Of a stretch of 64,000 nucleotides of DNA, positions 17,769 through 24,177 are shown in pieces. The notes beneath the pieces are model-generated. The model searched no databases. It saw nothing but the letters and a program-made list of their open reading frames with translations, and was not told where the DNA came from. Source of the DNA: Blastopirellula sediminis (GTDB taxonomy: Bacteria > Planctomycetota > Planctomycetia > Pirellulales > Pirellulaceae); the NCBI RefSeq assembly GCF_020966755.1, contig NZ_JAJKFT010000004.1, positions 1,488,001 to 1,552,000 on the forward strand. Direction: 5' to 3'. How positions within the stretch are numbered: position 1 is the stretch's first letter; the number at the start of each line of letters is the position of its first letter. The position numbers were made by a program, and so were the translations under genes.

Positions 17769-17941
17769 AGCGAGAATCAGCCGCCAAAACCAAGACCGAG
17801 TCTTTGGCGGAACGAGCTGCAACGAAAACTTGCCCGGCGCTTTACCAGGTAGTCGCCGAGTGCCAAAGCGAACGGGATCAGCGTCAGTTGTACATCGAAC
17901 TGAAAGCGAAAGGATACCGATGTCGATTGTTGAATCTGTAG
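17765..17941 (+). CDS. Small conserved-looking partner of the ABC/GNAT fusion
   Basis: 58 residues, with its ATG overlapping the previous stop (ATGA). The C-terminal half YQVVAECQSERDQRQLYIEL followed by a KGYRCRLLNL strand forms a compact alpha/beta unit. The downstream ABC/GNAT gene starts 22 nt before its end, so the two are tightly coupled. I infer that it acts with that protein; there is no direct functional motif. Confidence 0.6.
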   Translation: MKRESAAKTKTESLAERAATKTCPALYQVVAECQSERDQRQLYIELKAKGYRCRLLNL

Positions 17942-18996
17942 TCTCCTGTCGCGTGCCTGACTCTTTTCGCGTGCAGATGGTCAGCGGGATGTTCGACGTT
18001 TCGCTTGACGAAAAGCTGACTGATCGTTTTGCGATCGAGCTGCCGAGCGATGACGATTGGCGGGTCGGCTTGATCGTCGGGCCTTCCGGTTCGGGCAAAT
18101 CGACGATCGCCGCGAAAGCGTTCGGCTCGCAGGTTTATCGCGGCTTTCGTTGGCCGAAGCGAAAAGCGATTGTCGACGCGTTTCCAGCATCGCTCGAAAC
18201 CCGCGAAATCGTCCGCTTGTTGATCTCGGTCGGGCTCAGTTCGCCGCCGGCGTGGTGCAAGCCATATCACGTCTTGTCGACCGGCGAGCAGTTTCGCGCC
18301 GACCTGGCGATGTCGTTGGCGTCGAACGAATCGCGGATTGCGTTTGACGAGTATAGCAGCGTCGTCGATCGACGGACGGCGCAGATCGGCTCGGCGGCGC
18401 TCCGCAAATCGATCGACGCCGGTCATATCGACAAGCAGTTCGTCGCGATTACCTGTCATCGAGACGTCGCGCGTTGGCTGCAGCCTGATTGGGTTGCGGA
18501 CATGGAAACGGGGCGACTCACGCGGAGGCGTCTTCGGCGACCGCAACTTCAACTGCAAATCCGCGGCTGCGACCATCGACAGTGGCCCCTATTTGCGAAG
18601 CATCACTATTTAGATCCCCGTTTGAACCCGGCCGCCCGTGCGTTCATCGCTACGCTCGATGACGAGCCGGTCGCATTTGCGGCGGTCCTGAATCATTTTC
18701 GCAAGCACGCGTTTCGCTTCACGCGACTCGTGACGCTCCCCAGCTTTCAAGGAATGGGAATCGGCGGAGCGCTGCTTGACGGCGTGGCGGCGCATCTGGT
18801 GGAAGAGGAACACGCCGACGTCGTTTCGATCAGCGGCAGTCACCCGGCGGTGATTCATCACTGCAACGCATCGCCACGGTGGGAGTTTCGCCATTTGAAA
18901 AAGACAGGCCGCCGCGCTACCGGCTTCTTTCGGGAGCATCCCGACTGGAAAGTCTCGCTCGGCCGAGCGGTCGCCTCGTTCCACTATCGCTCTTAA
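17920..18996 (+). CDS. ABC-type ATPase fused to a GNAT acyltransferase domain (COG2401-like)
   Basis: 358 residues from the ATG at 17920; the frame is open for 64 codons further upstream but that stretch overlaps the preceding genes. Residues about 35-205 are an ABC ATPase: Walker A GPSGSGKST (54-62), signature-like LSTGEQFRADLA (119-130), Walker B IAFDEYSSVVD (140-150) and switch His in ITCHRD (177-182). Residues about 215-330 are GNAT-like, with FAKHHYLDPRLNPAARAFIA, the acyl-CoA pyrophosphate loop FQGMGIGGALL (276-286) and a conserved SGSHPAVI. No membrane segments or transporter partners occur nearby, so it is not a transporter. In tailed phages GNAT domains occur in Mom-type DNA modification enzymes; that role is only a hypothesis here. 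Confidence 0.8.
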   Translation: MSIVESVVSCRVPDSFRVQMVSGMFDVSLDEKLTDRFAIELPSDDDWRVGLIVGPSGSGKSTIAAKAFGSQVYRGFRWPKRKAIVDAFPASLETREIVRLLISVGLSSPPAWCKPYHVLSTGEQFRADLAMSLASNESRIAFDEYSSVVDRRTAQIGSAALRKSIDAGHIDKQFVAITCHRDVARWLQPDWVADMETGRLTRRRLRRPQLQLQIRGCDHRQWPLFAKHHYLDPRLNPAARAFIATLDDEPVAFAAVLNHFRKHAFRFTRLVTLPSFQGMGIGGALLDGVAAHLVEEEHADVVSISGSHPAVIHHCNASPRWEFRHLKKTGRRATGFFREHPDWKVSLGRAVASFHYRS

Positions 18997-19225
18997 CACT
19001 AGCCCGCAGCGCAAGCGAGGGAATGCGTGCGCAAGAGTTCGTAGCTTGGGTGCAGCGAAGCGAAACCCAACAATGCGTTACCTCATTCAAGGTGGGTTGC
19101 GCAAGCGAATTGCGCTGAACGAGCCTGGTGTCGCTCTATACGCTTGATTCACCCACCCTACGTGAATTCGGGCGACAGTCGTTTCCTTGCAAGCACATTC
19201 CCTTGCTTGCGCTGCGGGCTAGTGT
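18997..19225. repeat. Composite REP-like element (family B pair with an inserted second palindrome)
   Basis: Left arm 18997-19027 with core CCCGCAGCGCAAGCGAGGG and inverted right arm 19194-19225. It is longer than the other ~130-bp units because another hairpin beginning GTAG (19041-19070, arms TTGGGT/ACCCAA around a GCGAAGC mini-hairpin) and a partial CACCCACCCTACG lie inside. The next gene starts 35 nt downstream. Confidence 0.85.
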
Positions 19226-19259
19226 TTTTGTTCTCTCCCCCTCTTCAAGGAGTTTCTTC

Positions 19260-19634
19260 ATGACGCGTATCACATCCGCGCAAGCGGCGGTCGTGGCTCG
19301 GCAAATTGAATTGCAGTTGGCGCAAGGAAACTTCTCCGCCGCCGACCAGATCCTTTCGCGGTGCGTGGAAGAGGTGCGCTTGCAGCGCCGCGAGTTGTGC
19401 GATGAGTACGCCTTGCCGCGGGAAGTTCCGCTCACGCGATTGAGCTTGGAGCCGCAAGTCTTGGAAGCGTTGGAAACCGTGAACATCACGACCGTCGGCG
19501 ACTTGCAGGGAGTGACCTACGAGCAACTGCTCGAGGTGCCGGCGATCAACACCACGCGAGCGAGCCAGGTACGCGACAGCGTGCGGCAGTTAGTGCGCGA
19601 TTTTAAGACACGCAGCTTTGAGCAAGCGCTGTAG
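19260..19634 (+). CDS. RNA polymerase alpha-CTD-like helix-hairpin-helix protein
   Basis: 124 residues from the ATG at 19260; the frame upstream runs through the repeat and is not coding. The N-terminal half (about 1-55) is helical, with a likely dimerising QIELQLAQGNFSAADQILSR. The C-terminal 60 residues read PLTRLSLEPQVLEALETVNI, then TTVGDLQGVTYEQLLEVPAI and a following helix: the (L)xxLxLs...L...nI.TvGdL...t...Ll..pn..... pattern of the RNA polymerase alpha C-terminal domain, which binds UP-element DNA and activators. A free-standing version inside a phage-like cluster could redirect transcription; that is inference. Confidence 0.75.
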   Translation: MTRITSAQAAVVARQIELQLAQGNFSAADQILSRCVEEVRLQRRELCDEYALPREVPLTRLSLEPQVLEALETVNITTVGDLQGVTYEQLLEVPAINTTRASQVRDSVRQLVRDFKTRSFEQAL

Positions 19635-19656
19635 GCGTACCAAGCGGATTCTGAAG

Positions 19657-19720
19657 GAGGCGCAAGCGGCGCCTCATCGCCGACGGTAACGTTCGCCCGA
19701 GCCAATCGGGTGAGCGAACG
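19657..19720. repeat. Two hairpins in a short intergenic gap
   Basis: 19657-19675 is GAGGCGC-AAGCG-GCGCCTC. 19690-19720 has outer arms CGTTCGC/GCGAACG and inner CCGA/TCGG. No T-tract follows either, so they look like REP-type palindromes rather than terminators. Confidence 0.5.
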
Positions 19721-19768
19721 CCCCACGTTTGCGCTTCTCTAACCATTTCACCCTCGGAGCGACGTTTG

Positions 19769-20419
19769 ATGGTCACGACTTTTACCGACAAGCTGTCTGA
19801 ATTGCTCGCCGACGCCCAGGCCAAGTTGCGACAAGGCTTTTCCTGGGACGCGCTGAGCGAGGCGTTTCTCACCTTCCTTCATGGCGCGATGCTCGCCGCC
19901 AAAGACGAGCTGCTGAATCCTGGTCCCGAAAAGAAAGCGGCCGTGCTCGAGTGGGTCGGCGCCTTTTGGGATTACGTCATCGCCAACGTGCCGCTGCCGA
20001 CCTGGCTTTTTTGGATGAAGCTGCCGTACGTACGCACTGCGACTCGCAGCGTCATTCTGACGATCGCGGCCGGTTTGATTGAAGCTCTCTACGCCCAAAA
20101 CCTGGAGCAATTCCGTGCTAAACATTTTTCTACTCGCGGCGTTGGCGTTCGGCGTTATTGGTCTCGTTTCGCTCGTCTGGGCCCCTGCGCAAAAGGCGCC
20201 GGCCAGCAGCGGCGGACCAGCGCCGACGCCGATGCCGCTGAAGTTGATCGCGAAGAATCCGCAACCGATCGAAGCGGCGCCAAGTCCCAATCCGGTCGAC
20301 GCGTTTCGCGCTTGGTTCTGCGTCGTGCGGCCGGTGCTCGTCGCGAGCGGCGCTACGAGCGAAGAGATTCGTCAGGCGGGACTCGACCTGGTGAAGCACT
20401 TAATCATGGAGGCGCCTAG
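19769..20419 (+). CDS. Hypothetical membrane-associated protein; C-terminal half doubtful
   Basis: Open for 216 codons from the ATG at 19769. Residues 1-117 look genuine: helices such as LSELLADAQAKLRQGFSWDA and a hydrophobic RTATRSVILTIAAGLIEALY. After residue about 117 the composition turns Arg/Ala-rich and unstructured, and this part lies entirely under the next gene (20115-20432) in another frame. The true protein may end near 20115 in relatives, with the stop lost here, or the tail may simply be tolerated. It is possibly a holin-like or accessory membrane protein of the phage-like cluster; not recognised. Confidence 0.5.
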   Translation: MVTTFTDKLSELLADAQAKLRQGFSWDALSEAFLTFLHGAMLAAKDELLNPGPEKKAAVLEWVGAFWDYVIANVPLPTWLFWMKLPYVRTATRSVILTIAAGLIEALYAQNLEQFRAKHFSTRGVGVRRYWSRFARLGPCAKGAGQQRRTSADADAAEVDREESATDRSGAKSQSGRRVSRLVLRRAAGARRERRYERRDSSGGTRPGEALNHGGA

Positions 20420-20432
20420 CGATGAAGCCTAA
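20115..20432 (+). CDS. Small single-TM protein
   Basis: 105 residues from a GTG at 20115 with GGAG eight nt upstream; an ATG at 20079 in the same frame lacks this. It starts with a membrane helix (LNIFLLAALAFGVIGLVSLV), then a Pro/Ala-rich linker and a short helical domain (VDAFRAWFCVVRPVLVASGA followed by a helix). It overlaps the following gene by 11 nt. The TM-linker-domain layout resembles its neighbour at 20422. A phage lysis or particle-release accessory role is possible but not shown. Confidence 0.6.
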   Translation: MLNIFLLAALAFGVIGLVSLVWAPAQKAPASSGGPAPTPMPLKLIAKNPQPIEAAPSPNPVDAFRAWFCVVRPVLVASGATSEEIRQAGLDLVKHLIMEAPSDEA

Positions 20433-20907
20433 CCTCTTCTTCCTGCTGATGGCGTTGATGTTGGGGGCGGCCGGGCTATCGCAGCTCGATCTGCTGCCAA
20501 CGATCACGCCGCCGCCGGAAAACCCCGGCGAGCCAGACTTGCTCGCCGCGTTTCGCGAAAGCGACGCTCACAGCGAAGCGAGCCAAGACGCAAAGCGTTT
20601 TGCGGAGTTATGCGATGCGATCGCCGCGGTAATCGAATACGACGCCGCGCGACCCGAGCCGCACCTGCGGAGCGGCGTACAGCTGGAAAACCTGCGGATG
20701 ATCGCTCGCGAAACGCAACTGAGCGGCGGCAGCTACGCCGTAAAGTACCCGCATCTCGGCGGCGAGATCAAAACGTATCTCGACAGCCAGATCGGCGTCG
20801 ACGGCGGCGCACTTTCCGACGACCGGCGACGCAACTGGATCGCCGGCTATCGCCAACTGGCGAAGTCGGCCCATTACGCCGCCGACTATCTCGCCTGGAA
20901 GCAGTAG
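20422..20907 (+). CDS. Hypothetical membrane-anchored/secreted protein
   Basis: 161 residues, starting inside the end of the previous gene. An N-terminal hydrophobic segment (LFFLLMALMLGAAGLSQLDL) is an anchor or signal; the rest is a soluble helical domain (KRFAELCDAIAAVIEYDAAR; RRNWIAGYRQLAKSAHYAAD). Not recognised. It is part of a run of small envelope-directed genes (20115-23606) placed before the terminase, where phages often keep lysis functions. Confidence 0.6.
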   Translation: MKPNLFFLLMALMLGAAGLSQLDLLPTITPPPENPGEPDLLAAFRESDAHSEASQDAKRFAELCDAIAAVIEYDAARPEPHLRSGVQLENLRMIARETQLSGGSYAVKYPHLGGEIKTYLDSQIGVDGGALSDDRRRNWIAGYRQLAKSAHYAADYLAWKQ

Positions 20908-20909
20908 CC

Positions 20910-21006
20910 GTAGGGTCCGCTCTGCGGACCAGACAACACTAGCCCGTAGCGCAAGCGAGGGAATGCGGCCAAAACCAAATGACGAACGTCGAAACCAGAA
21001 TGACGA
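20910..21006. repeat. REP-like repeats: family C hairpin plus left half of a family B element
   Basis: 20910-20931 is GTAG followed by GGTCCGC-TCT-GCGGACC. 20937-20967 is a family B arm (variant CCCGTAGCGCAAGCG), followed at about 20977-21006 by the spacer motif with direct TGACGAA repeats. The right arm is absent, and the spacer runs into the ribosome binding site of the next gene. Confidence 0.8.
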
Positions 21007-21017
21007 AGGAAGCACGC

Positions 21018-22175
21018 ATGTCGAAGGACTATCATCATCCGCCAGGCTCACGCTGGGGAGTTCTCTTCCTGGTGTTGATCGGCACGATTGCCGGCCTGGC
21101 GTACTTTGCGAGTCGCGAGAATCCGTCGGATGTTCCTGAAGAAGTGAGCGGCGACGTTCAGGTTCAACCTGGAAAACCGTCCGCCGACGTCTTGCCAGGC
21201 AAGCATCAACCGCCGGTCGCGTTGTTCGGTTACAAGCCGCACCCCAATGAAACACGCCAGTTCCTCAGTACGTTGCCGCAGCCGAAGTTGCGGCAAGCGG
21301 CGCCGCAACTCTTCGCGGCGCGGGGACCGCCGCAAGACGCTTTTTTGTACCGCGCTTTGTACAAAGCGTACCGCGACAAATTCGGAACCGATTGGCAAGT
21401 TGGCCGGCAGGGGATCGGCGATTGCGTCAGCTGGGGTTGGGCGCATGCGTGCGACATCCACCTGGCGATCATGTACTGCCAGGGAGACAGCGCCGATTGG
21501 CGCCCGGTCGCGACCGAGTCGATCTATGGCGGTTCGCGCGTCGAAGCTCGCGGCGTCAGTCGCGGCGGCTATTCCGATGGAAGCTACGGCGGCGCCGCGG
21601 CGAAATGGGTCCGCGACTACGGCCTGATTTTTCGTGAAGCCTATCCCTCCGTCGACCTTTCAGCTTACTCGTCACGACGCGCCAAAGATTGGGGGAACTA
21701 TGGCAACGGCGGCAAGGATGACGCCGGCGCCCTCGATCGGGAAGCGCAAAAGAGCCCAGTGCGAACCGTCGCGCTCGTCTCCACCTTTGACGAAGCGGCC
21801 GCGGCGATTCAAAGCGGCTATCCGGTGCCGGTTTGCTCGGGCCAAGGGTTTGCGAGTACGCGGGATGCGGAAGGATTCTGCAAAGCGTCGGGGAGCTGGT
21901 CCCACTGCATGTGCTTTATCGGCGTGCGGCATGATCGCCGCGGGCTCTTGTGTTTGAACAGTTGGGGACCGACTTGGGTAAGCGGGCCGAAATGGCCGGC
22001 CGACATGCCGGACGGTTCGTTTTGGGTCGACGAAGCGACCGTCAATCGGATGCTGCGGCAGAACGACTCGTTCTCGGTCAGCGGCTACGACGGTTTCCCC
22101 TTTCGCCAATTGGATCATGCCGCCTGGGTGCATCGTGCGAAACAGGACGAGCCAATCTACGCTCTCGCTTTATAG
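21018..22175 (+). CDS. Papain-fold cysteine peptidase (C1-like), membrane-anchored
   Basis: 385 residues from the ATG at 21018 with GGAAG upstream; an earlier in-frame ATG at 20979 would add residues encoded by a repeat. A membrane helix lies at about 10-30 (WGVLFLVLIGTIAGLAYFAS), with a Pro-rich linker to about 80. The C1 catalytic triad is visible: Cys in GIGDCVSWGWAHACD (about 136), His in WSHCMCFIGVRHDRR (about 300) and Asn in LLCLNSWGPTWVSGP (about 315); the NSWGxxW motif is diagnostic. Peptidases of this class are unusual in tailed-phage gene clusters. Candidate roles are processing of virion or envelope proteins or cell lysis. Confidence 0.82.
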   Translation: MSKDYHHPPGSRWGVLFLVLIGTIAGLAYFASRENPSDVPEEVSGDVQVQPGKPSADVLPGKHQPPVALFGYKPHPNETRQFLSTLPQPKLRQAAPQLFAARGPPQDAFLYRALYKAYRDKFGTDWQVGRQGIGDCVSWGWAHACDIHLAIMYCQGDSADWRPVATESIYGGSRVEARGVSRGGYSDGSYGGAAAKWVRDYGLIFREAYPSVDLSAYSSRRAKDWGNYGNGGKDDAGALDREAQKSPVRTVALVSTFDEAAAAIQSGYPVPVCSGQGFASTRDAEGFCKASGSWSHCMCFIGVRHDRRGLLCLNSWGPTWVSGPKWPADMPDGSFWVDEATVNRMLRQNDSFSVSGYDGFPFRQLDHAAWVHRAKQDEPIYALAL

Positions 22176-22183
22176 GTGCTGCG

Positions 22184-22477
22184 ATGAAAGTTTTGACTGC
22201 CGGTTTGTTTGCGTGCGTGCTGTTGCTGGGTGGACTTTTGCTGATGGAGAAGGCGGACGACGTGCTGAATGGTCCTGTTCCGTCCGATGTGCAGCGGGAC
22301 AGTTTGGGGAAGCGATTCGTCCGCGCGCTGGCGAATTGGATGATCGACAAAGGAATGCGCGACGCTCCGCCGCAGCAGAGTTTCGATCCGCCTCACCGAA
22401 TGGCGATCTACGCGCCGCCGACCAGCGAACTGTTGCTGCATGACGGCGACCGCATCAACCACGCCGAAGGCTGGTAG
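22184..22477 (+). CDS. Small membrane/secreted hypothetical protein
   Basis: 97 residues, starting eight nt after the peptidase stop. A hydrophobic N-terminus (VLTAGLFACVLLLGGLLLME) acts as anchor or signal. The remainder is short and unrecognised (RDSLGKRFVRALANWMIDKG, then PPTSELLLHDGDRINHAEGW). It is coupled with the peptidase gene. Confidence 0.6.
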   Translation: MKVLTAGLFACVLLLGGLLLMEKADDVLNGPVPSDVQRDSLGKRFVRALANWMIDKGMRDAPPQQSFDPPHRMAIYAPPTSELLLHDGDRINHAEGW

Positions 22478-22482
22478 CCAAA

Positions 22483-22618
22483 CACTAGCCCGCAGCGCAA
22501 GCGAGGGAATGCGTTTGGCTAAATGACGAATGTCGAAACCAGAATGACGGATCGTTTGTCACTCGCCATTCGTGCTTGATTTGCAACCCCATTCCCTCGC
22601 TCGCGCTGCGGGCTAGTG
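22483..22618. repeat. Composite REP-like element, family B pair (136 bp)
   Basis: Left arm 22483-22513 and inverted right arm 22589-22618, with cores CCCGCAGCGCAAGCGAGGG and CCCTCGCTCGCGCTGCGGG. The spacer holds the recurring TGACGAATGTCGAAACCAG motif and its partial inverse. Confidence 0.9.
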
Positions 22619-22659
22619 GGGGAGACGACTCGAGAAACGCATAGCAAACAGGAGATCCC

Positions 22660-23184
22660 ATGAAACGCAAAATCTCACAAGCCGCCAGAGCGACTGTCCG
22701 GAATCTGGCCTGTCTAACGTTGATTCTAGGATCGCCGGCGCTAGCGATCGCCAGTGAAGCGGCTCGGGCCAACGCGGCGGTTTGCCTGGCGTATGCGGCG
22801 GTGGTGAAAGAAGTTCCGGAGTTGGTCACGCCGGTGGGACCGGCTCCGCCGGAGGTGGTTCCGGCCGAGCCGACCAATTACCGCGACGCCTACGAGCTTT
22901 ACAAGAGTCGCCAGCGGCCGTTGGTGGTGATGGTGACGGCAAGTTGGTGCCCTTATTGCCCGGCGATGAAAAACGAATTGCTGGGGATGAAGCGGGAAGG
23001 AAAGTTGCCCGACGCGTCGGTGGTGATCGTTGACTATGACCAGGATCGCGCGACGGCCCGCACCGTGATGGGATCGCAGCGAACGTTGCCGGCCTTGGCG
23101 GTTTACCACTATGTCGGCGGCAAGCCGAAACAGTCGCGACCAGCGAAAGCGGCCGAAGTGCCGCGGGTGTTGGCGGAAAGCTAG
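22660..23184 (+). CDS. Secreted thioredoxin-like protein
   Basis: 174 residues with a signal peptide (CLTLILGSPALAIASEA region, about 18-35). The domain begins near residue 75 (YRDAYELYKSRQRPLVVMVT) and has the active-site motif ASWCPYCPAMKNEL (CxxC), a VVIVDYDQDRATAR strand-helix and a cis-Pro segment TLPALAVYHY. It is a thioredoxin-fold oxidoreductase for extracytoplasmic disulfides. Its place between small envelope genes and the terminase of the phage-like cluster is odd; it could serve the neighbouring Cys peptidase (inference). Confidence 0.82.
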   Translation: MKRKISQAARATVRNLACLTLILGSPALAIASEAARANAAVCLAYAAVVKEVPELVTPVGPAPPEVVPAEPTNYRDAYELYKSRQRPLVVMVTASWCPYCPAMKNELLGMKREGKLPDASVVIVDYDQDRATARTVMGSQRTLPALAVYHYVGGKPKQSRPAKAAEVPRVLAES

Positions 23185-23237
23185 ACGGTGCGTTGTTGGC
23201 GGTTGGAGTTCCCCGGTTTGGTGGAAGGAGATTGACG

Positions 23238-23606
23238 ATGGTGACGCTACTGCTGTTGTTCGCGGCGCTTCCGATGGAGGCGGCCACCGTCGATCGAGTC
23301 GACTTGATCGAGGTGAACCATTACTACGACGCCCAGGGACGACATGTCATCGATCAACTCATCTTCTGGGACTGGGATCGCGATCGCTTTCAGATCCGGG
23401 CCTGGCGGCTGATCAAGAATGAGTCGCAGTTGCCAACCCGCGACTGGGATCGCGACCAGTACGTCTGCTACTGGCGCGACCTGACGCAGTTGCGCAAGGT
23501 CTACGCGCCGCAGAAGCGAGAAACGTGGACGAACTACGACCCGGAGGTTCTGGAGCGGGAAATCTACCCGCGGGAGCGGCGGCAAGAGCTCAGCCGCACG
23601 AAATAA
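23238..23606 (+). CDS. Secreted hypothetical protein
   Basis: 122 residues from the ATG at 23238 with GGAAGGAG upstream. A short signal peptide (MVTLLLLFAALPMEAA) is followed by a beta-rich charged domain with aromatic repeats: HYYDAQGRHVIDQLIFWDWD, then RDRFQIRAWRL and DRDQYVCYWRD. Family not recognised. It is the last of the envelope-directed block before the terminase genes. Confidence 0.65.
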   Translation: MVTLLLLFAALPMEAATVDRVDLIEVNHYYDAQGRHVIDQLIFWDWDRDRFQIRAWRLIKNESQLPTRDWDRDQYVCYWRDLTQLRKVYAPQKRETWTNYDPEVLEREIYPRERRQELSRTK

Positions 23607-23615
23607 CGCCCAACG

Positions 23616-23749
23616 GTAGCCCGAAGCGCAAGCGAGGGAAATGCAGCATCTAGTCCTACGGACTGCTTCTCGTTAATCACGCTTGATCAAAACGCATGCC
23701 CACTATGCGCACTTGCGGACGCATTTCCCTCGCTTGCGCTTCGGGCTAC
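23616..23749. repeat. Composite REP-like element, family B pair (134 bp)
   Basis: The arms 23616-23644 and 23721-23749 are exact reverse complements with core CCCGAAGCGCAAGCGAGGG. This pair differs from other pairs at the same position in both arms (GAAG instead of GCAG), so the arms change together. The left arm starts with GTAG. Confidence 0.92.
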
Positions 23750-23796
23750 TAAAGCCGCGCAGCGCTACGGCCAATTTACACCCGATGTGAGGCGGT

Positions 23797-24177
23797 ATGG
23801 ACAAACCATCACAAGACAAGGCGGATGCTGCGCGCCAACGCCGCGTTTTGCGGGCGATGCGTCGCGCCAGCCGAGAAGCGTGGGATATCGATGATGACCT
23901 GCGAAGATTGTGCGTCAAGCAAGCCCGCGACACCCTCGAAAACGATGAAGCGAACGTCCGCGATCGCCAAAGCGCCGCCGCCTTCGTGCTAAAGCTCAGC
24001 GAGTTCAATCTCGACCGCGCGATGCTGATGGCCGAGATCGATTCGCTGCTCGGCGGCGAAAAGACGCCGATCTCCATCCTGAACAACAAAGACTTTTTCG
24101 GTAACGACGCGCATGAAACGGTTGAACCTGCGGATCAAGAATCACCTGGCTCAAAAATCGAGTCGCCGGGTGATTGA
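23797..24177 (+). CDS. Putative terminase small subunit
   Basis: 126 residues. It is highly charged and helical: RQRRVLRAMRRASREAWDID, then helices through DRQSAAAFVLKLSEFNLDRA and an acidic tail. It overlaps the large terminase gene by 65 nt, the usual position for TerS, which would recognise the packaging DNA. The call rests on position, size and helical content; no clear HTH signature can be assigned. Confidence 0.6.
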   Translation: MDKPSQDKADAARQRRVLRAMRRASREAWDIDDDLRRLCVKQARDTLENDEANVRDRQSAAAFVLKLSEFNLDRAMLMAEIDSLLGGEKTPISILNNKDFFGNDAHETVEPADQESPGSKIESPGD

